A stretch of DNA of 64,000 bases from Blasia pusilla (Eukaryota > Marchantiophyta > Marchantiopsida > Blasiales), in assembly GCA_050084515.1 (NCBI GenBank), contig CM114273.1, positions 3,472,001 through 3,536,000 on the forward strand, in the 5' to 3' direction. The translations under genes and the position numbers were made by a program. Each line of letters starts with the position of its first letter. Within the stretch, counting starts at the first letter, position 1. The notes beneath the pieces were generated by a model, which was not told the origin of the DNA, did not search any database, and saw only the letters and a list, made by a program, of their open reading frames with translations. This document shows, piece after piece, positions 48,571-59,763 of the stretch.

Positions 48571-49320
48571 TGTGGGAAACTCTGAATGTGTAGGTTGGTT
48601 AATAATGTGGAACTAGGAGATTCTGGGAAAGGATATATTTGAAAAATTCAACATTTTTAGTTAGAATCTCAGCTAAATGGATTGTACTCCAAAAATTCTC
48701 AACAACATGCATATTTATTAGGAAATATATTTATTCTAGAGATGTAACAATTCCGCGTAGAAGGCATTCGTGAAGGTAAGTCCACTAGTGAGAACTTGTT
48801 TAAACGAGATCTCTGTCACATCCGAATGCTCCCCTTTGAAGGAGTAGGTTATAAAAGAATTCATTCCATTGGTGAATTGGATGGAATTCTATAAAATGTA
48901 TAAGTTTGTTTTTTTACATACTATTTTACCTAACAAGTCAATAACAATTGATGTAGATGAGAGTTTCATCTTGCGGTATTGTATTGCAAGGTAGTTTGAC
49001 CAATAGTGTGTAAATAAAACACATTCCGGAAAAGAAGATTTACACTCTCGTATTGAAAGTGGGAAAGGAATTCTTAATCTCCTTATACCTACCCTCACTT
49101 GTAAAAGAGCGTTGGGTAGTGGAGTGTCTCTCATGTATATTCCAACACAAGGGTTGTAGTCAAGATGCAGAGGCCAAAACTTCACTAGAAGTGAGATCGT
49201 CGTTTAAATCTTTGTCAACTCGATAACGCACATGTTGTCCACAACTTCACTTCACGTAATCGACTGGTTCTGCAAAAAATAGTTGGTAGTATTAAAACAT
49301 TTTCGTGGAAGGTGAACATC
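48571..49320. other. Unassigned DNA upstream of helicase B and tRNA
   Basis: A 98-codon minus frame (48889-49185) may be an N-terminal part of the helicase element but has no motif. The last ~100 bases are the 5' flank of the tRNA gene. Confidence 0.3.
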
Positions 49321-49402
49321 GTGGCCGTGCCGGAGTGGTTATCGGGCATGACTAGAAATCATGTGGGCTCTGCCCGCGCAGGTTCGAATCCTGCCGGCCA
49401 CG
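49321..49402 (+). tRNA. tRNA-Ser (anticodon AGA)
   Basis: The acceptor stem GTGGCCG (49321-49327) pairs with CGGCCAC (49395-49401), with discriminator G at 49402. The anticodon stem CATGA/TCATG encloses CTAGAAA, with anticodon AGA at 49354-49356. A long variable arm (type II) follows, as required for tRNA-Ser. The internal A box (TGGTTATCGGGC-type) and B box (GGTTCGAATCC, 49381-49391) are intact. There is no intron. A short T-run about 20 bases downstream can end RNA polymerase III transcription. The 3' CCA is not encoded, as usual for nuclear genes. Confidence 0.95.
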
Positions 49403-50180
49403 CATTTGGCATTTATGTCCTTTTGCATTTAGAGGCAGTGAAGGATATCTATGGACTGTGGATTTCGCGCACACTTTGGCACACCATTTCTTTCCGAGAG
49501 GCAAATTACTGACAGGAAAGTTACGCAAAGTCCAGCGATTTCTGAGAAGAAAATGGATCATTGAACAGCTCTGGCGAAGAAGATCGGATGCTTTTGTTGT
49601 CAACGAAAAATGGAGCTTAGACGTGGATTTTTGGAAGCGAGTTGGAAGAAGGCACATCCGTGACAGGAAATGCAAACCCTGATTTGCCAGAGAGATGGTA
49701 CCACTTCGAGAAGATCAACGACAATCACAGTTGCGGGTTGAGGATCCGAGGCCCTTTCACTGCAGTTATCGCCAGCACTGGTGGAAGTTTGAGAATGGTG
49801 GTCTTGAATTTGGGGAGTGGAAAGCCAGCGGACGTTGTTTTTAGTGTTGAGGTTCTGTCACCAGAGAAAACGCGAGCTATGGCAGAAAGGAGTGGCATTA
49901 GTGGATTGGAAGAATATAACGCAGGAGAGCAGGGGAGTTACAGTAGCCTATTTAGGATTGCGTTTCTGTTACTGGACAAAGGTAAAGACTCGATTTGAGA
50001 GTTGTTGTGTTGAAGAAAATGGTGTAGAATGCCAGCTCGATGTCGTTATGGTTTCGGTTCTGTGACTGGAAGAAACTCGAGCTATCGCGGAGTCACAGCG
50101 GTGGTCTGGAAGAACAGAACGCATGGTATTAGGAGACGCTTTTAGGGTTCGAGCTTCTGTCACTCCAGGAAGTGCGAGCT

Positions 50181-50231
50181 ATGGCGGAAAGGATTTACAG
50201 TAGTTGCCCGCAAGAACACAATGTAGGATAA
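50181..50231 (+). CDS. Upstream ORF, 16 codons (array unit)
   Basis: ATG to TAA encoding MAERIYSSCPQEHNVG. It begins with the same MAER start as the main peptidase frame and is in frame with it but closed by its own TAA. If included in the mRNA it would act as an upstream ORF. There is no proof of transcription or translation. Confidence 0.4.
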   Translation: MAERIYSSCPQEHNVG

Positions 50232-50282
50232 CAGGAGGCAATTTTACGGTACTAGCTTCTGTCATTCCAGGTAGTGCCAGCT

Positions 50283-50333
50283 ATGGCGGAAAGGATTGAC
50301 AGTAGTGGTCTGCGAAAACACAGCGCAGGTTAA
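50283..50333 (+). CDS. Upstream ORF, 16 codons (array unit)
   Basis: ATG to TAA encoding MAERIDSSGLRKHSAG. It has the same length as the unit 102 bases upstream, with matching MAERI, SS and HxxG positions. Its stop lies 51 bases before the main start codon. Its role is inferred from position only. Confidence 0.4.
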   Translation: MAERIDSSGLRKHSAG

Positions 50334-50384
50334 CAGGAGACATTTTTAGGGTTCCGGCTTCTGTGACTCGAGGAAGTGCAAGCT

Positions 50385-53300
50385 ATGGCGGAAAGGCGCG
50401 TAGTGATGTCCATGGTTGCGGGCATAGGCCGCACGGGAGGGCGAAGATTTTGGCTCGGGTGCCTCCTGCTGGAATGGCGAGCTTTGCCCGCTCGATTGGT
50501 ACACAGCGGTGCATCCACAAGCACAGAGGAGTGTGCAGATGGTTGCAGAATTGCGCCGCCTGTGGCTGCGAAGCGCACGTTCCAGAGGACGAAGCACGGG
50601 AGGACATGGACAGATCTGTATCACTGGATGCGCGTCAACAAGGAGGAGGCGGTGGACTACTTACATCGAGAGAATGTGTACGCTGAGAAGTGCATGGCGG
50701 AAACTTCAAATCTGCAGAGGACATTGGCGATGGAGATGGCTGGTCGATTGAAGCGGGAGGTGACCACTCCTCCCGAGCGCTTGGGTCCTTGGTAACTTCT
50801 CCCTGGCTTTCATCTGCTCAACACATCTAGTAGTACTTCCTGAGATTCAATGTGGCGAGGAATTGTCGGAAGCCCATTCGATAGAGTCATTCTTTTTTCT
50901 CGAATTGAAATGTTCAAGATGGAAGGAGAATGTTTAACAAAGTCGTTGGGAAGCGCTCAAATAATTGTCCTGAAACCCTCTTCCCCTCCTGTTTCATTGA
51001 GGTGTGGGAGCTCTGAATCTTTTACAACACAAGAATTGAGTGTTTTGGCCACCAGCAAGGCAGTGGCAGTGTCATTCGGTCAATTGCATCCAATTCATCA
51101 AGGTTGGAAATCAATTTGATTGCACTTCCGGGGTCTAGAACTATTGCCAACAAGAAAGTCCAAAATTTGGCACAGCTGTTAATTACAAGCAACAAGCTAC
51201 CATAGACCTAATTGGACTCAAACAGGTTGAGATCCACATCTTCTTTGTCGTAAGAAAGTGTAACCCTGTCGGATTTCGCAAGGAAGCCCATTGTCCCCTC
51301 AAACTAAATCAAGGCGAGCATTATTCAATGCGATGACGCACCCTGGATGGAGTCCTGGGTGCAGTCGTTGACACTGAACTGCCCCTGAACAAACCACCTT
51401 TGGGATAACTGAATCTCCAAAATTTTCCAGGATTTCTCCAATTTCGTACTATCGTTTCCTTCTCTAGCAACGCTGCTCGTAGTGGGGAAAATTCAATGGT
51501 TTAATGCAGTTTGGAGATCATTCAAATTGGCTAACACCTCAAGTGGCCCTGACCTGAGCGCAACTAACTTCAGGTTATCTGAATCTGCATGTTCCTCAAT
51601 TGCGTCGTGCACAAATGGGTCGTTTACTAGCACAAGGAGGTTTAATTTAGTTCATTTTTGTGTGCGATCTACATGCGTTTCAGGCTTTATTACACTCGGG
51701 TGCCAAAGGGGAAGGATTATCCTACATACTGCCGGAAGAAGTGTCCTGAAGGAAATGCCGCAACACAATCTAAGTGGAGAAAGCTGACGGCCTCAGTTCT
51801 AGGCTTGGAGCAACAGGGAAAGGAAGAGGTGTTGCTGGATCAGAATGCTCTAGTCGAACAGTTTGGCACGGAACTCTTATCTGTTAATTTTGTGGCTTTC
51901 ATGCGACAGAATATTTAATTGGTTTTTGTTTTTGTCAGTGGATGTTCATCACAAAGATCTTTCCCTATCAAGGTTGCATTTGATCCCAACTCTGGGGCTT
52001 TAAAGTTGGGAAGGAAAGTTTACCCTTCCTGGAAGAGAAAACAGACTATGTAGGCAGTGCGCTCCGCAGAAACTTAATGATGAAGAGTTAGCTCTATCGT
52101 TTCAAATGCAGCTTCTTTGAGGGATCTAGAAGGGACATCCCTAAACCATTACAGGACACAGTACTCACTCAGTGCTTTCAGCTCAACCAGGACCTGGGTT
52201 CAAGAGTAGAAGTCTTGACATTGGTGCATGGTGGCTTTAGTAGAGCATCAAAAACACCTAGCTAGTTAGGACACTGTTGGCTTCTATTACTATCACATCC
52301 CTAGTGGTAGGCGTACTCAAGTACTACAAATATTGAATTTCAAGTCCCATGTCCCTTTTTTGTCCCGATGGAATACAAATCACTTCATTCATCCTAAGTA
52401 TTTCAAGTGTTGTGAACACAGGGTATGCTCAGCTGGGAATATGCAGGCTGTCAGAGGATCATCATATGATGGCCTACACACTGTCCATGTCAGGAAATGA
52501 AGTGTTTACTCTCTTCATCAAAGACTTGAGAACAGGTCGGTTATTGACGGATCAGACAAAAGATAGTGTTGTAGGCGTGGAATGGGCCAAGGATGGGCGC
52601 TGGTTATTCTACACAGAAGCAGATGATCTATTGAGGCCATGGAGGTACTGAACCTTTTCAACTACTCAGAATCAAGATGTGTGCTCCTTTTTCTTGCAGT
52701 GCAGATAGGCTTCAAAATTCGATCCTGAAGCTTTTTCTAGAAACTACACTTTCATACAGTCAGTATTGCAAAGGCAAGTTGTTGTAAAATTTTGGTCCCT
52801 AGTTCTACCTACTAGTAAGTATCTTATTTGGGATGATCATTGATGCAGAATTTACCGCCGATCATTGGAATCCAAACAAGATGACACACTTATTTTTGAA
52901 GAGAATGATGCAACTTGCTTTCTGGATGTTTCAAGGACCAAAGACTGGTCTTTCATCACTGTTAATATTAACTCAAAAACTTCATCTGAGGTAGGTTGCT
53001 TTCCTAAGCACTTCATGACAACCACTTCTGCTGGAACATTTGGATAGCCATACTCACATTCCATGTCCCCATCTTTGCCTATTCTCCTTTCATAGGTTTG
53101 GGATGTCCACTCATGTAATATGAAGGGTCTGAAGCATCGAATACAAATTTATTTACTTGTAGCTTAAGAGTAGAGTAGACACAGTCAAGTGTTTAAGGAG
53201 TTTAAGGTGTCGTTAGTCATCATAGGACATGTGCATGCTGAAGTGGTAAAATTCAAGCCTGGTCAATTGCTTTATTTGCTAGGTTTATTTGGTGAATGGA

Positions 53301-56048
53301 GAGAATCCGGAAGGGGATATGCACCTGGTGGAGGAGCGCAGGGCAGGGGTACAGTATTTTGTGGAACACCATGGAGGATTCCTCTACATTCTAACAAATG
53401 AGAAGAGGAATGGTGGTTTCAATCTAGCAGCAGACACAGGTGACTTCCGACTTGTTCGATGTCCTCTTGGGGAACCAAGCTCAAAGCACTGGCAGGTACC
53501 TTTTTTAGTGGATTTGCAATTTCAAGATATCTTTTTCTAGGACTGGCTTGCAGACCTGAGGAGCTAAAAGTAAAAAACTGGCCATGGATGATACAAACAG
53601 GAACTCGTCAGTCTGGAACATGGAGCATTTATTGAAGATATGGAGATTTTTGAGAGGTTCCTTGTCCTTTACCAGCGCCGAGGTGGACTCCCTCTTGTCC
53701 AAATCTTGGACTTGCCCTTAAGTTCCCCCCTTGATGTAAGTACTGCAAATGTGCCTCCTAAAAGCTGCTGGTTCTGGGTATCTATGGGTAGTGATGAAAC
53801 CTTGTCTGTGCCTGCCAGAATCTGAGATTGCGTAGCAGGAAGAAGGGAATCAATGTTGACAATTTTTATCTGCAAGGGATCTAACATGTTGGTTTTTTCT
53901 GGCACAGAGAAGGCGGACATTGTCACTACCTAAGGACATTTGCATGGTGATTCCTGGGGCCAATGAGGACTTTCACTCTACAGTCCTTAGACTCACAGTA
54001 TCATCACCCAACGTAAGTACATCGTATGTTGCTGTGCACGAGCTCCTCAGAATGGAATTCCTTTCTTCCTGAGTTGAAGATGTCTGAACTGGATGTGAAT
54101 GGTGCATTCACGTGGAAATGTAGACAATTGAATGAATACGATGGTGAAAGACTGTCTTGGATGATCAGACCTTACTGCTCACTGATGTAGTCGATCAAGC
54201 CAGTGCTTCTCCGTCTCAGCATTGTTGAACTAGTTTCATTGAATCCATCAATCACCACAGTTTGGGAGATATGAAAAGCAGACGCAGGGTATAATTTTGT
54301 GTTAAGATTCTTTTTGTCCGGGTCCAGCTGCCTGAAACAGTGCTCGAGTATAACTTGGAGTCAGCTAAAGTGAAGGTTCTTGATCAAGAAGAAGTGCTGG
54401 GTGTTGATTTAACCATCAAGAAAGGAGATCAAAGTAAGCTAGAGCTCACATCCAGGTCTCTGTGGGAGCCGCTATCAGATCCTGTATTGGTGGAAGGGGA
54501 TCAGGTGTTTTGTGATCTTTCCTCACAGTATAATTGTCAGCAGCATGAGGTGGTTTCTGTAGATGGCGTGTTGGTGCCCCTGACTGTAGTACATGCAACT
54601 AAAGTGCGGCAGGATGGACAGAACCCTGCCCTGCTAATAGGCTATGGTGCCTACGGCAAGCCACTGGAACTAGAATGGTGCAGTGAGTATCTTAGCCTGC
54701 TGGACCGGGGCTGGGTCATAGCATTTGCACATGTCAGGTACTCTTTTTGTTGCCCTGCCTTCTTTACTGAGTTTATTTTCATCAAGCTGCAAGAGGCACT
54801 ACTCAAGCAGAAGCCTCTGCCTTCATTCACATTTCAATTTGCCTAACAGAACTGTATAGGAGAAATAGCCGTGGGACACCGAGCCTTGTGGCATCAGAAG
54901 ACTAATATCAACTGTTTTCTACATGTAGGGGAGGTGGAGAACTGGGGAGATTATGGCATCAAGCAGGGCAACTTTTGCAAAAGAAGAACTCTTTCAGTGA
55001 TTTTATTGCATCTGCCAACTTTCTGGTGGAGAAGAACTACGCTCATCGGAGAAAACTTGGGGCTATGGGTGTAAGTGCGGGCGGTCTACTAGTAGCCAGT
55101 GCCATGAATCAACACCCGGATCTATTCCGGGCCGTTATTCTTCAGGTTCGTATGAATGTTGGAGTGAAGGGACTGACTACAATGGACCCATTTTCGCTAT
55201 ACAGGTGTAGAATGAATGATGATTTCTTGTGCCCAGATGAGTTCTTGATTTTCGAGCGGGTAATGTTACAGGTCCCCTTCCTGGATATCAACAACACTCT
55301 CATAGATAAAGATCTTCCTCTGTCAGTGCACGAATATGATGAGTGGGGTGATCCCAACAACCCTGACGACTTTGACAACATCAGCAGTTACTCTCCTTAT
55401 GATAATGTGCAAGAAGCAACTTCCTATCCAGCAATGCTCGTAAAGACAGGACTTATGGATACCCGGTATGTATGTGTACTAACTAGGCAGTGTTACTTCC
55501 AGAATTGGAAGCCCTTCTTTCTCAATGCCCATGGTTTTGAAATAAAAATCCTCTGCCTCTTGGTTGAAATCGAGGTCTTCGTTGCTGTGTAAGACTTCTG
55601 TTCATGCCTCAATAGTAATTTGAATTGGTTGGGGAATGAAGAACTCAAAAAAATGTAGAGCCTCATCCAAGGCGGAAGTTATGGACAGCTCCAATCGTAA
55701 AGTCCTGGAATGGGTCAGAGACGCAATAAATCTTTCCTGTGATTCAACATCTGTAACCTACAAGAACGCAAACTCAGGATGTTAAACTATAAATCCCAGA
55801 GGATGGATCCATTGGAATAGGAGACTGAGCACTTTTTTGTGGTTTGTGTATGCACTTGCAGGGTCGGATATTGGGAGGCTGCGAAATGGGTAGCAAGAGT
55901 TCGAGATCTAACTAATCAGAATCCGCACAGATGGATCCTCCTGAAAACCAGTATGGACACAGGCCACTTTGGAGACGCTGGTCGTTTCAGTCATCTCAAA
56001 GAAATAGCCTATGATTACGCCTTTCTCATCAGAATGATGGATTCATAA
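50385..56048 (+). CDS. Oligopeptidase B-like serine peptidase (S9 family)
   Basis: S9A peptidases cleave short peptides, in this subfamily mainly after Arg/Lys. My model is join(50385..50791, 51684..51865, 52422..52644, 52849..52990, 53283..53495, 53601..53735, 53908..54012, 54328..54737, 54929..55145, 55272..55465, 55862..56048), 804 residues. The first ~40 residues are Arg-rich with few acids, fitting an organelle transit peptide. The propeller begins PPVAAKRTFQRTKHGRTWTD and includes YYTRVPKGKDYPTYCRK. The hydrolase domain has GYGAYG, GGGELGRLW and the nucleophile box MGVSAGG (Ser about 655). Asp is about 741 in GLMDTR and His about 778 in DTGHFG, so the triad is complete. All junctions are GT-AG and phase-consistent except exon 2/3. 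There, family length favours a GC donor after 51865; a GT donor after 51860 with exon 3 from 52408 is the alternative. ATGs also lie at 50406 and 50412. Confidence 0.93.
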
Positions 56049-56609
56049 GATCTTTTGGGCTATTTTTGCCTCTCGCAAACAGGTCTACACCTCCCAAGTA
56101 AGGCTGGGAAGATTTACAAGGCTTTTCTCATCAGTCTGAAGGGTGTCAGCACTTTTCTCCCAGGCTCCAATTTGTTCACAAGTGACAAAAGTTTTCAATT
56201 TTCATTAAGGGAGAACTTCATCATGAGCTCTTTTTGTGGTGTCTACTTTTCATGAGAGGAGAAGAGAAATGAGGAATCTACAGCAGGAGTGACCTTCCTG
56301 GGAATTGGAAGTGCACATTTAGCCGAAATTCTGAGGCCTTCTTCATTTGGACAAGGCCATGTAAATGTTTCCTACTTTTACGGAGGGATATGAGTGGGAT
56401 GACTTCAAAAGATTCATGTCTACTTATGATTCTTTTGAGTGACGAAAGTATTTTTTACCAAAGTACTCACCAAAGTAGGAGGCCTGTGAGGATCCGCAGC
56501 ATTTGGTGTAGCTATTTAGGTGAAGAGATGAGGGGCCTTGAGGGGGTTGGAACAATCTCAAAGGTGTTCTGAGGCGTCTGCGAAGAAATTGGAGGCATTC
56601 ATAACCTGG
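56049..56609. other. 3' flank of peptidase gene
   Basis: Probably 3' UTR and intergenic DNA. No clear AATAAA signal near the stop was found and no other gene is recognised. Confidence 0.35.
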
Positions 56610-56905
56610 AGCCCTCATATGAAACACTCTGGACCATCTTCCCTCTCTACACTCCTTGCGAGGCTACAATCTATAGAACATCCCCCACCAATCCGGCCCT
56701 CTTCTCAAGCCCCCATATGGAAAACTATGGATCATCTTACCTCTCATTACTCCTTACAAGCCTTTTTCTAAGAACATCCCACCTCCCATTCTGGCCCTTC
56801 TGAAGCCCCCCATCAGAAGCCCTCATATTGAACCCCACCCCCTACATATGGAACACTCTCAATGATCATCTTTCTTCTCAAAACTCCTTACGATGCTGCA
56901 GTAAT
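56610..56905 (+). repeat. Degenerate tandem repeat, ~98-bp period
   Basis: Three units begin with CATATG-containing text at 56616, 56714 and 56845 and share 'aacactctgga', 'catcttcc', 'ctccttacga' and 'gaacatccca' words. The third is displaced by about 33 extra bases. C-rich, no coding support. Confidence 0.55.
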
Positions 56906-57178
56906 ATCAACACAGAAAGAAGACATACTGCAATATCACTCCAGAAGTCACCATTCTTCATGACCAAACTGAATGTATAACCACTTCCTTAAATCTGAAT
57001 CAAAAAAATCACTCATATGAAAACTCTGAAGTTGGGATTGTTTACTTGAGTTGAATGGATCGGATGGTGGCGCCGTCTTCGTCTTGGATCTCTGTACAGT
57101 GTGCACTAAACCCAATGCCCCCTTCTTCCTTTTCTGGTCTTGTTGTAGCCTTCAGGTTTTGATTCTTTGAGTCCCCCT

Positions 57179-57229
57179 CTTTTGTACTTCCGATGGGTTT
57201 TCCATCACACGTTTTTATCGAAGTGCATC
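57179..57229 (+). repeat. 51-bp direct repeat, copy 1 of 2
   Basis: This begins CTTTTGTACTTCCGATGGG and ends GAAGTGCATC. It is identical to 62860-62910 except for one base. In the second copy the repeat runs into an A-rich tail, which suggests a shared 3' end of a SINE or LINE family. Confidence 0.7.
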
Positions 57230-59763
57230 ATTATTCTTCTCCGCGAAGAACGTGTGCGTGCATAGAACATCATGTCCGTAAAGGAGCAGGAGCGATTGTG
57301 AACGGAGGGATGGAAAAGAAAGAAGAAAGCGAGGAATAGACTAGGGTTTCGGGTGAGACACGGTTTAGGGTTTCAGTCATCTCAGAGACTCTAAACCGTG
57401 TTCTATGGCCACTGAATACTAGGATACAAGAACAGCAAAATGGATGGAAAAACGAGGCAGTCATTAGAATCTGTCCATCCCCTGGGCTCAGACAATATGT
57501 TTCCGTCGGGAAAGGAGAGGGCGCAACCGAAAATCTCCGCTCGCCACGTGTGGTGTCATGGCATCTCTTTATGGCAACGAAGGGTGCGGATCTGCACCTT
57601 TCATGGCATCTCTTTATGGCCACGAAGGGCTATATATGGGCTTAAGAGGTAGCGGCCCCAGCCAATGTTTTCACAGATCCGGGGTCACGAGTAGTGCTAG
57701 CCGGCAGTTTTTGCGATTTTCCGTTTGGGTCAGCAAAGTTCCGGCAGGGTTTCTGGTGAGTGACAGGGCCAATCCGGCAAGTGACGGTGCTACTAGAGGA
57801 ATGACGGAAAGTATCCCCATTCCGGCAGAGAGTCGAAGCTCTCAATGCTTCCAACGCAACCAAAGAATATAGATTAAGTCAGGTGATGACATCATTTTGT
57901 GAGATGAATCGAGACCTTTGGGAAATCCCCGATGACTCCTACAATGAGCCTCCCGGAATAGTGCCGATTTGAATTTTGATGGCCGGCTATATTAAGGCTT
58001 ACTTGGCAAGGGGGGATTGGAGGAGACAGCTGATGGTTGGATGAGCATAGTAGATCGTCACCGTCAAATTTGGGGGAAGGATTTCAAACCCTAGCCCGTC
58101 GCTCTTTGAGTTTTGCGCCATGAGTGGATCACTTGGTGATGGAGTGGGTTCAAACAATGTGCTAGCCGTTCGACTCAAATCCGACGGCTTCAACAATAGA
58201 TTTCGGAGGGGCACCCGAGGGTGAGACGAGACGGGAAAAGAGGCGACACGGCAACGCGGGGGGGCTGGGTGACAAGCATGTGGGGCCATGGGGTAGTATC
58301 CTCAGTCACCAACCGAGCCTCCCGAGCTCATTCCTCACTATTTTCTCCCGACTCCTAACGGAATGAACCCTCTCCCCGACTCCGAGAGTCCGAGGCTCCA
58401 ACTCCCTCTTTGCAGATGCCGGAGTCTTGGGGAACACTCTCCATAGCCGATTCTTGCTTCGTGATTGCCTAGAAAGAAGGAGTTGGTGATTCACGAGGAG
58501 TTTGGCCGAAAGTTAGAGGAAGGATTCCTTTGCTGAGACGAGTAGAGGATGACCGCTCTCTCCCCGCTCCGCTGCTGATCATAAGATTCTCCCCGACTCC
58601 ACCACCTTCAAAGGCACCATAGGTTGAATTGCTCTCTCTCCGACTTGAAACTGGAAATAAAGTGACGGCCCGCAACTTTACCTCTCCCGAAGGATCTGAA
58701 AGTTTTGATGACTCCATTGCTGCTATATAGATGACATCGGCGAAACGCTAGAGGATATGCCCGTTGTTGAGAAACTTAGGCTTTCGATTCATGATGGAGT
58801 GAGTCCGCATAACATAGATATACTTTGCTCGATTCGCTGCTCCCCAAACTCCAAATACCCGTCTCTCCAGCATGGACTCGATTCTCCCGAGTTGGGAAGG
58901 ACCCGACTCCGTTGTTGCTCGACGATGCACAGATTTTTGCTACGCTTTGTAGTCTAGACTCCTCCCTCTCCGCAACTCATCATCATTTTTCTCATTGCTG
59001 ACTTGATGCTTTCACATCCACAACAAACCTGCATTGAAGCAAGTCGTCTTCTCTTAGACTCGGATTGCTAAAAGTTTGTATCTATGCAACATATTTGTGC
59101 GCTTCACGGCTTTTTTTCTCTCCGCTCAAAGGGGAGAAGACTGTCTTGATTCGTTGCTCTTCTGCAATGGCTCCCCAAATCCGCAACTCGTGTTCGGTTT
59201 TCAATTCTACGAAGTTTTGGATTTCGGGAGCTCCACGCCTAGGTGCAATCGCTCTTCATTACAAAGCCGTAAGCCGTTGAGCTCGGGACTAGGCCGTTTC
59301 TCCAGGTTGGGCTCCGTGACTCCGAGGTTGTTCTCCTGGACTCGGCGGCGGTGCCTTCTCTCTTAGGTGCCCGGCTTCATGACAGTCCGGCTCTAAGGAA
59401 GTTCTAAAGTGCCGGCATCTCTGCCAGGTTTGCGCAGCTTTGTGACTCCGCTCAATCGTTCTCAATTTTCGTTCTCAGTTTTTGTTACTATGCAGATTCG
59501 GCTGAGTTTCTGACTCCCCGAGAACCACTCAGGCGCTACCTAGTGCCCACTATTTGGAAGTCCTCCTTCCACTATTTGGAAATCTTCTTGGGGAATGAGT
59601 TTGAAGCTTTCGGAGATCTACGCATGTTGCATTTCTTTCATAGCTACCTCTCTGTACTAGCTTTGCACAAGCCTTTGTTGTGAATTTTCTTCTGTAAACG
59701 TTGTTTGATTTAGGGTTCATTTAGACATATTGATCCACATGCGTGTCTAGTTCACTGGTTATT
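57230..59763. other. Unassigned GC-richer DNA with short repeats
   Basis: A 45-base unit is duplicated at 57557 and 57602 (CATGGCATCTCTTTATGGC...). An 11-base inverted repeat (ACACGGTTTAG/CTAAACCGTGT) lies at 57358-57401. Repeated 'ctccccgactcc' words occur at 58370-58600. Overlapping frames on both strands (57270-57623 -, 57558-57872 +, 57999-58289 -, 59076-59366 +) lack any known family. The last part is the 5' flank of the hAT gene. Confidence 0.35.

Larger units (their letters stand above)
49860..50400 (+). repeat. 102-bp tandem array upstream of peptidase gene
   Basis: About five units repeat the text GCGAGCTATGGCGGAAAGG with flanking 'cttctgt..ctcc.gg' and 'aacaggag.c..ttt'. ATG-bearing copies start at 49879 (variant), 50181, 50283 and 50385. 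A mutated copy (ATC for ATG) is near 50083. The last three are exactly 102 bases apart and in one frame. The final unit supplies the start codon of the oligopeptidase B-like gene, so the array lies in its 5' leader or promoter. The first unit is part of a 118-codon frame without a recognisable family (49642-49998). Confidence 0.8.

Noticed and set aside
49642-49998. 118-codon frame between tRNA-Ser and the peptidase gene as a separate gene
   Set aside because: It lacks an ATG at its 5' end, has no recognisable family, and its 3' half is a unit of the tandem array; kept only as part of the array description.
50363-50751. Overlapping plus and minus frames over peptidase exon 1
   Set aside because: Shadows of exon 1; only the 50385 frame continues into the S9 peptidase fold.
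57270-59366. Several 90-117-codon frames as genes
   Set aside because: Frames overlap on both strands, contain short repeats, and show no family or exon-intron pattern.
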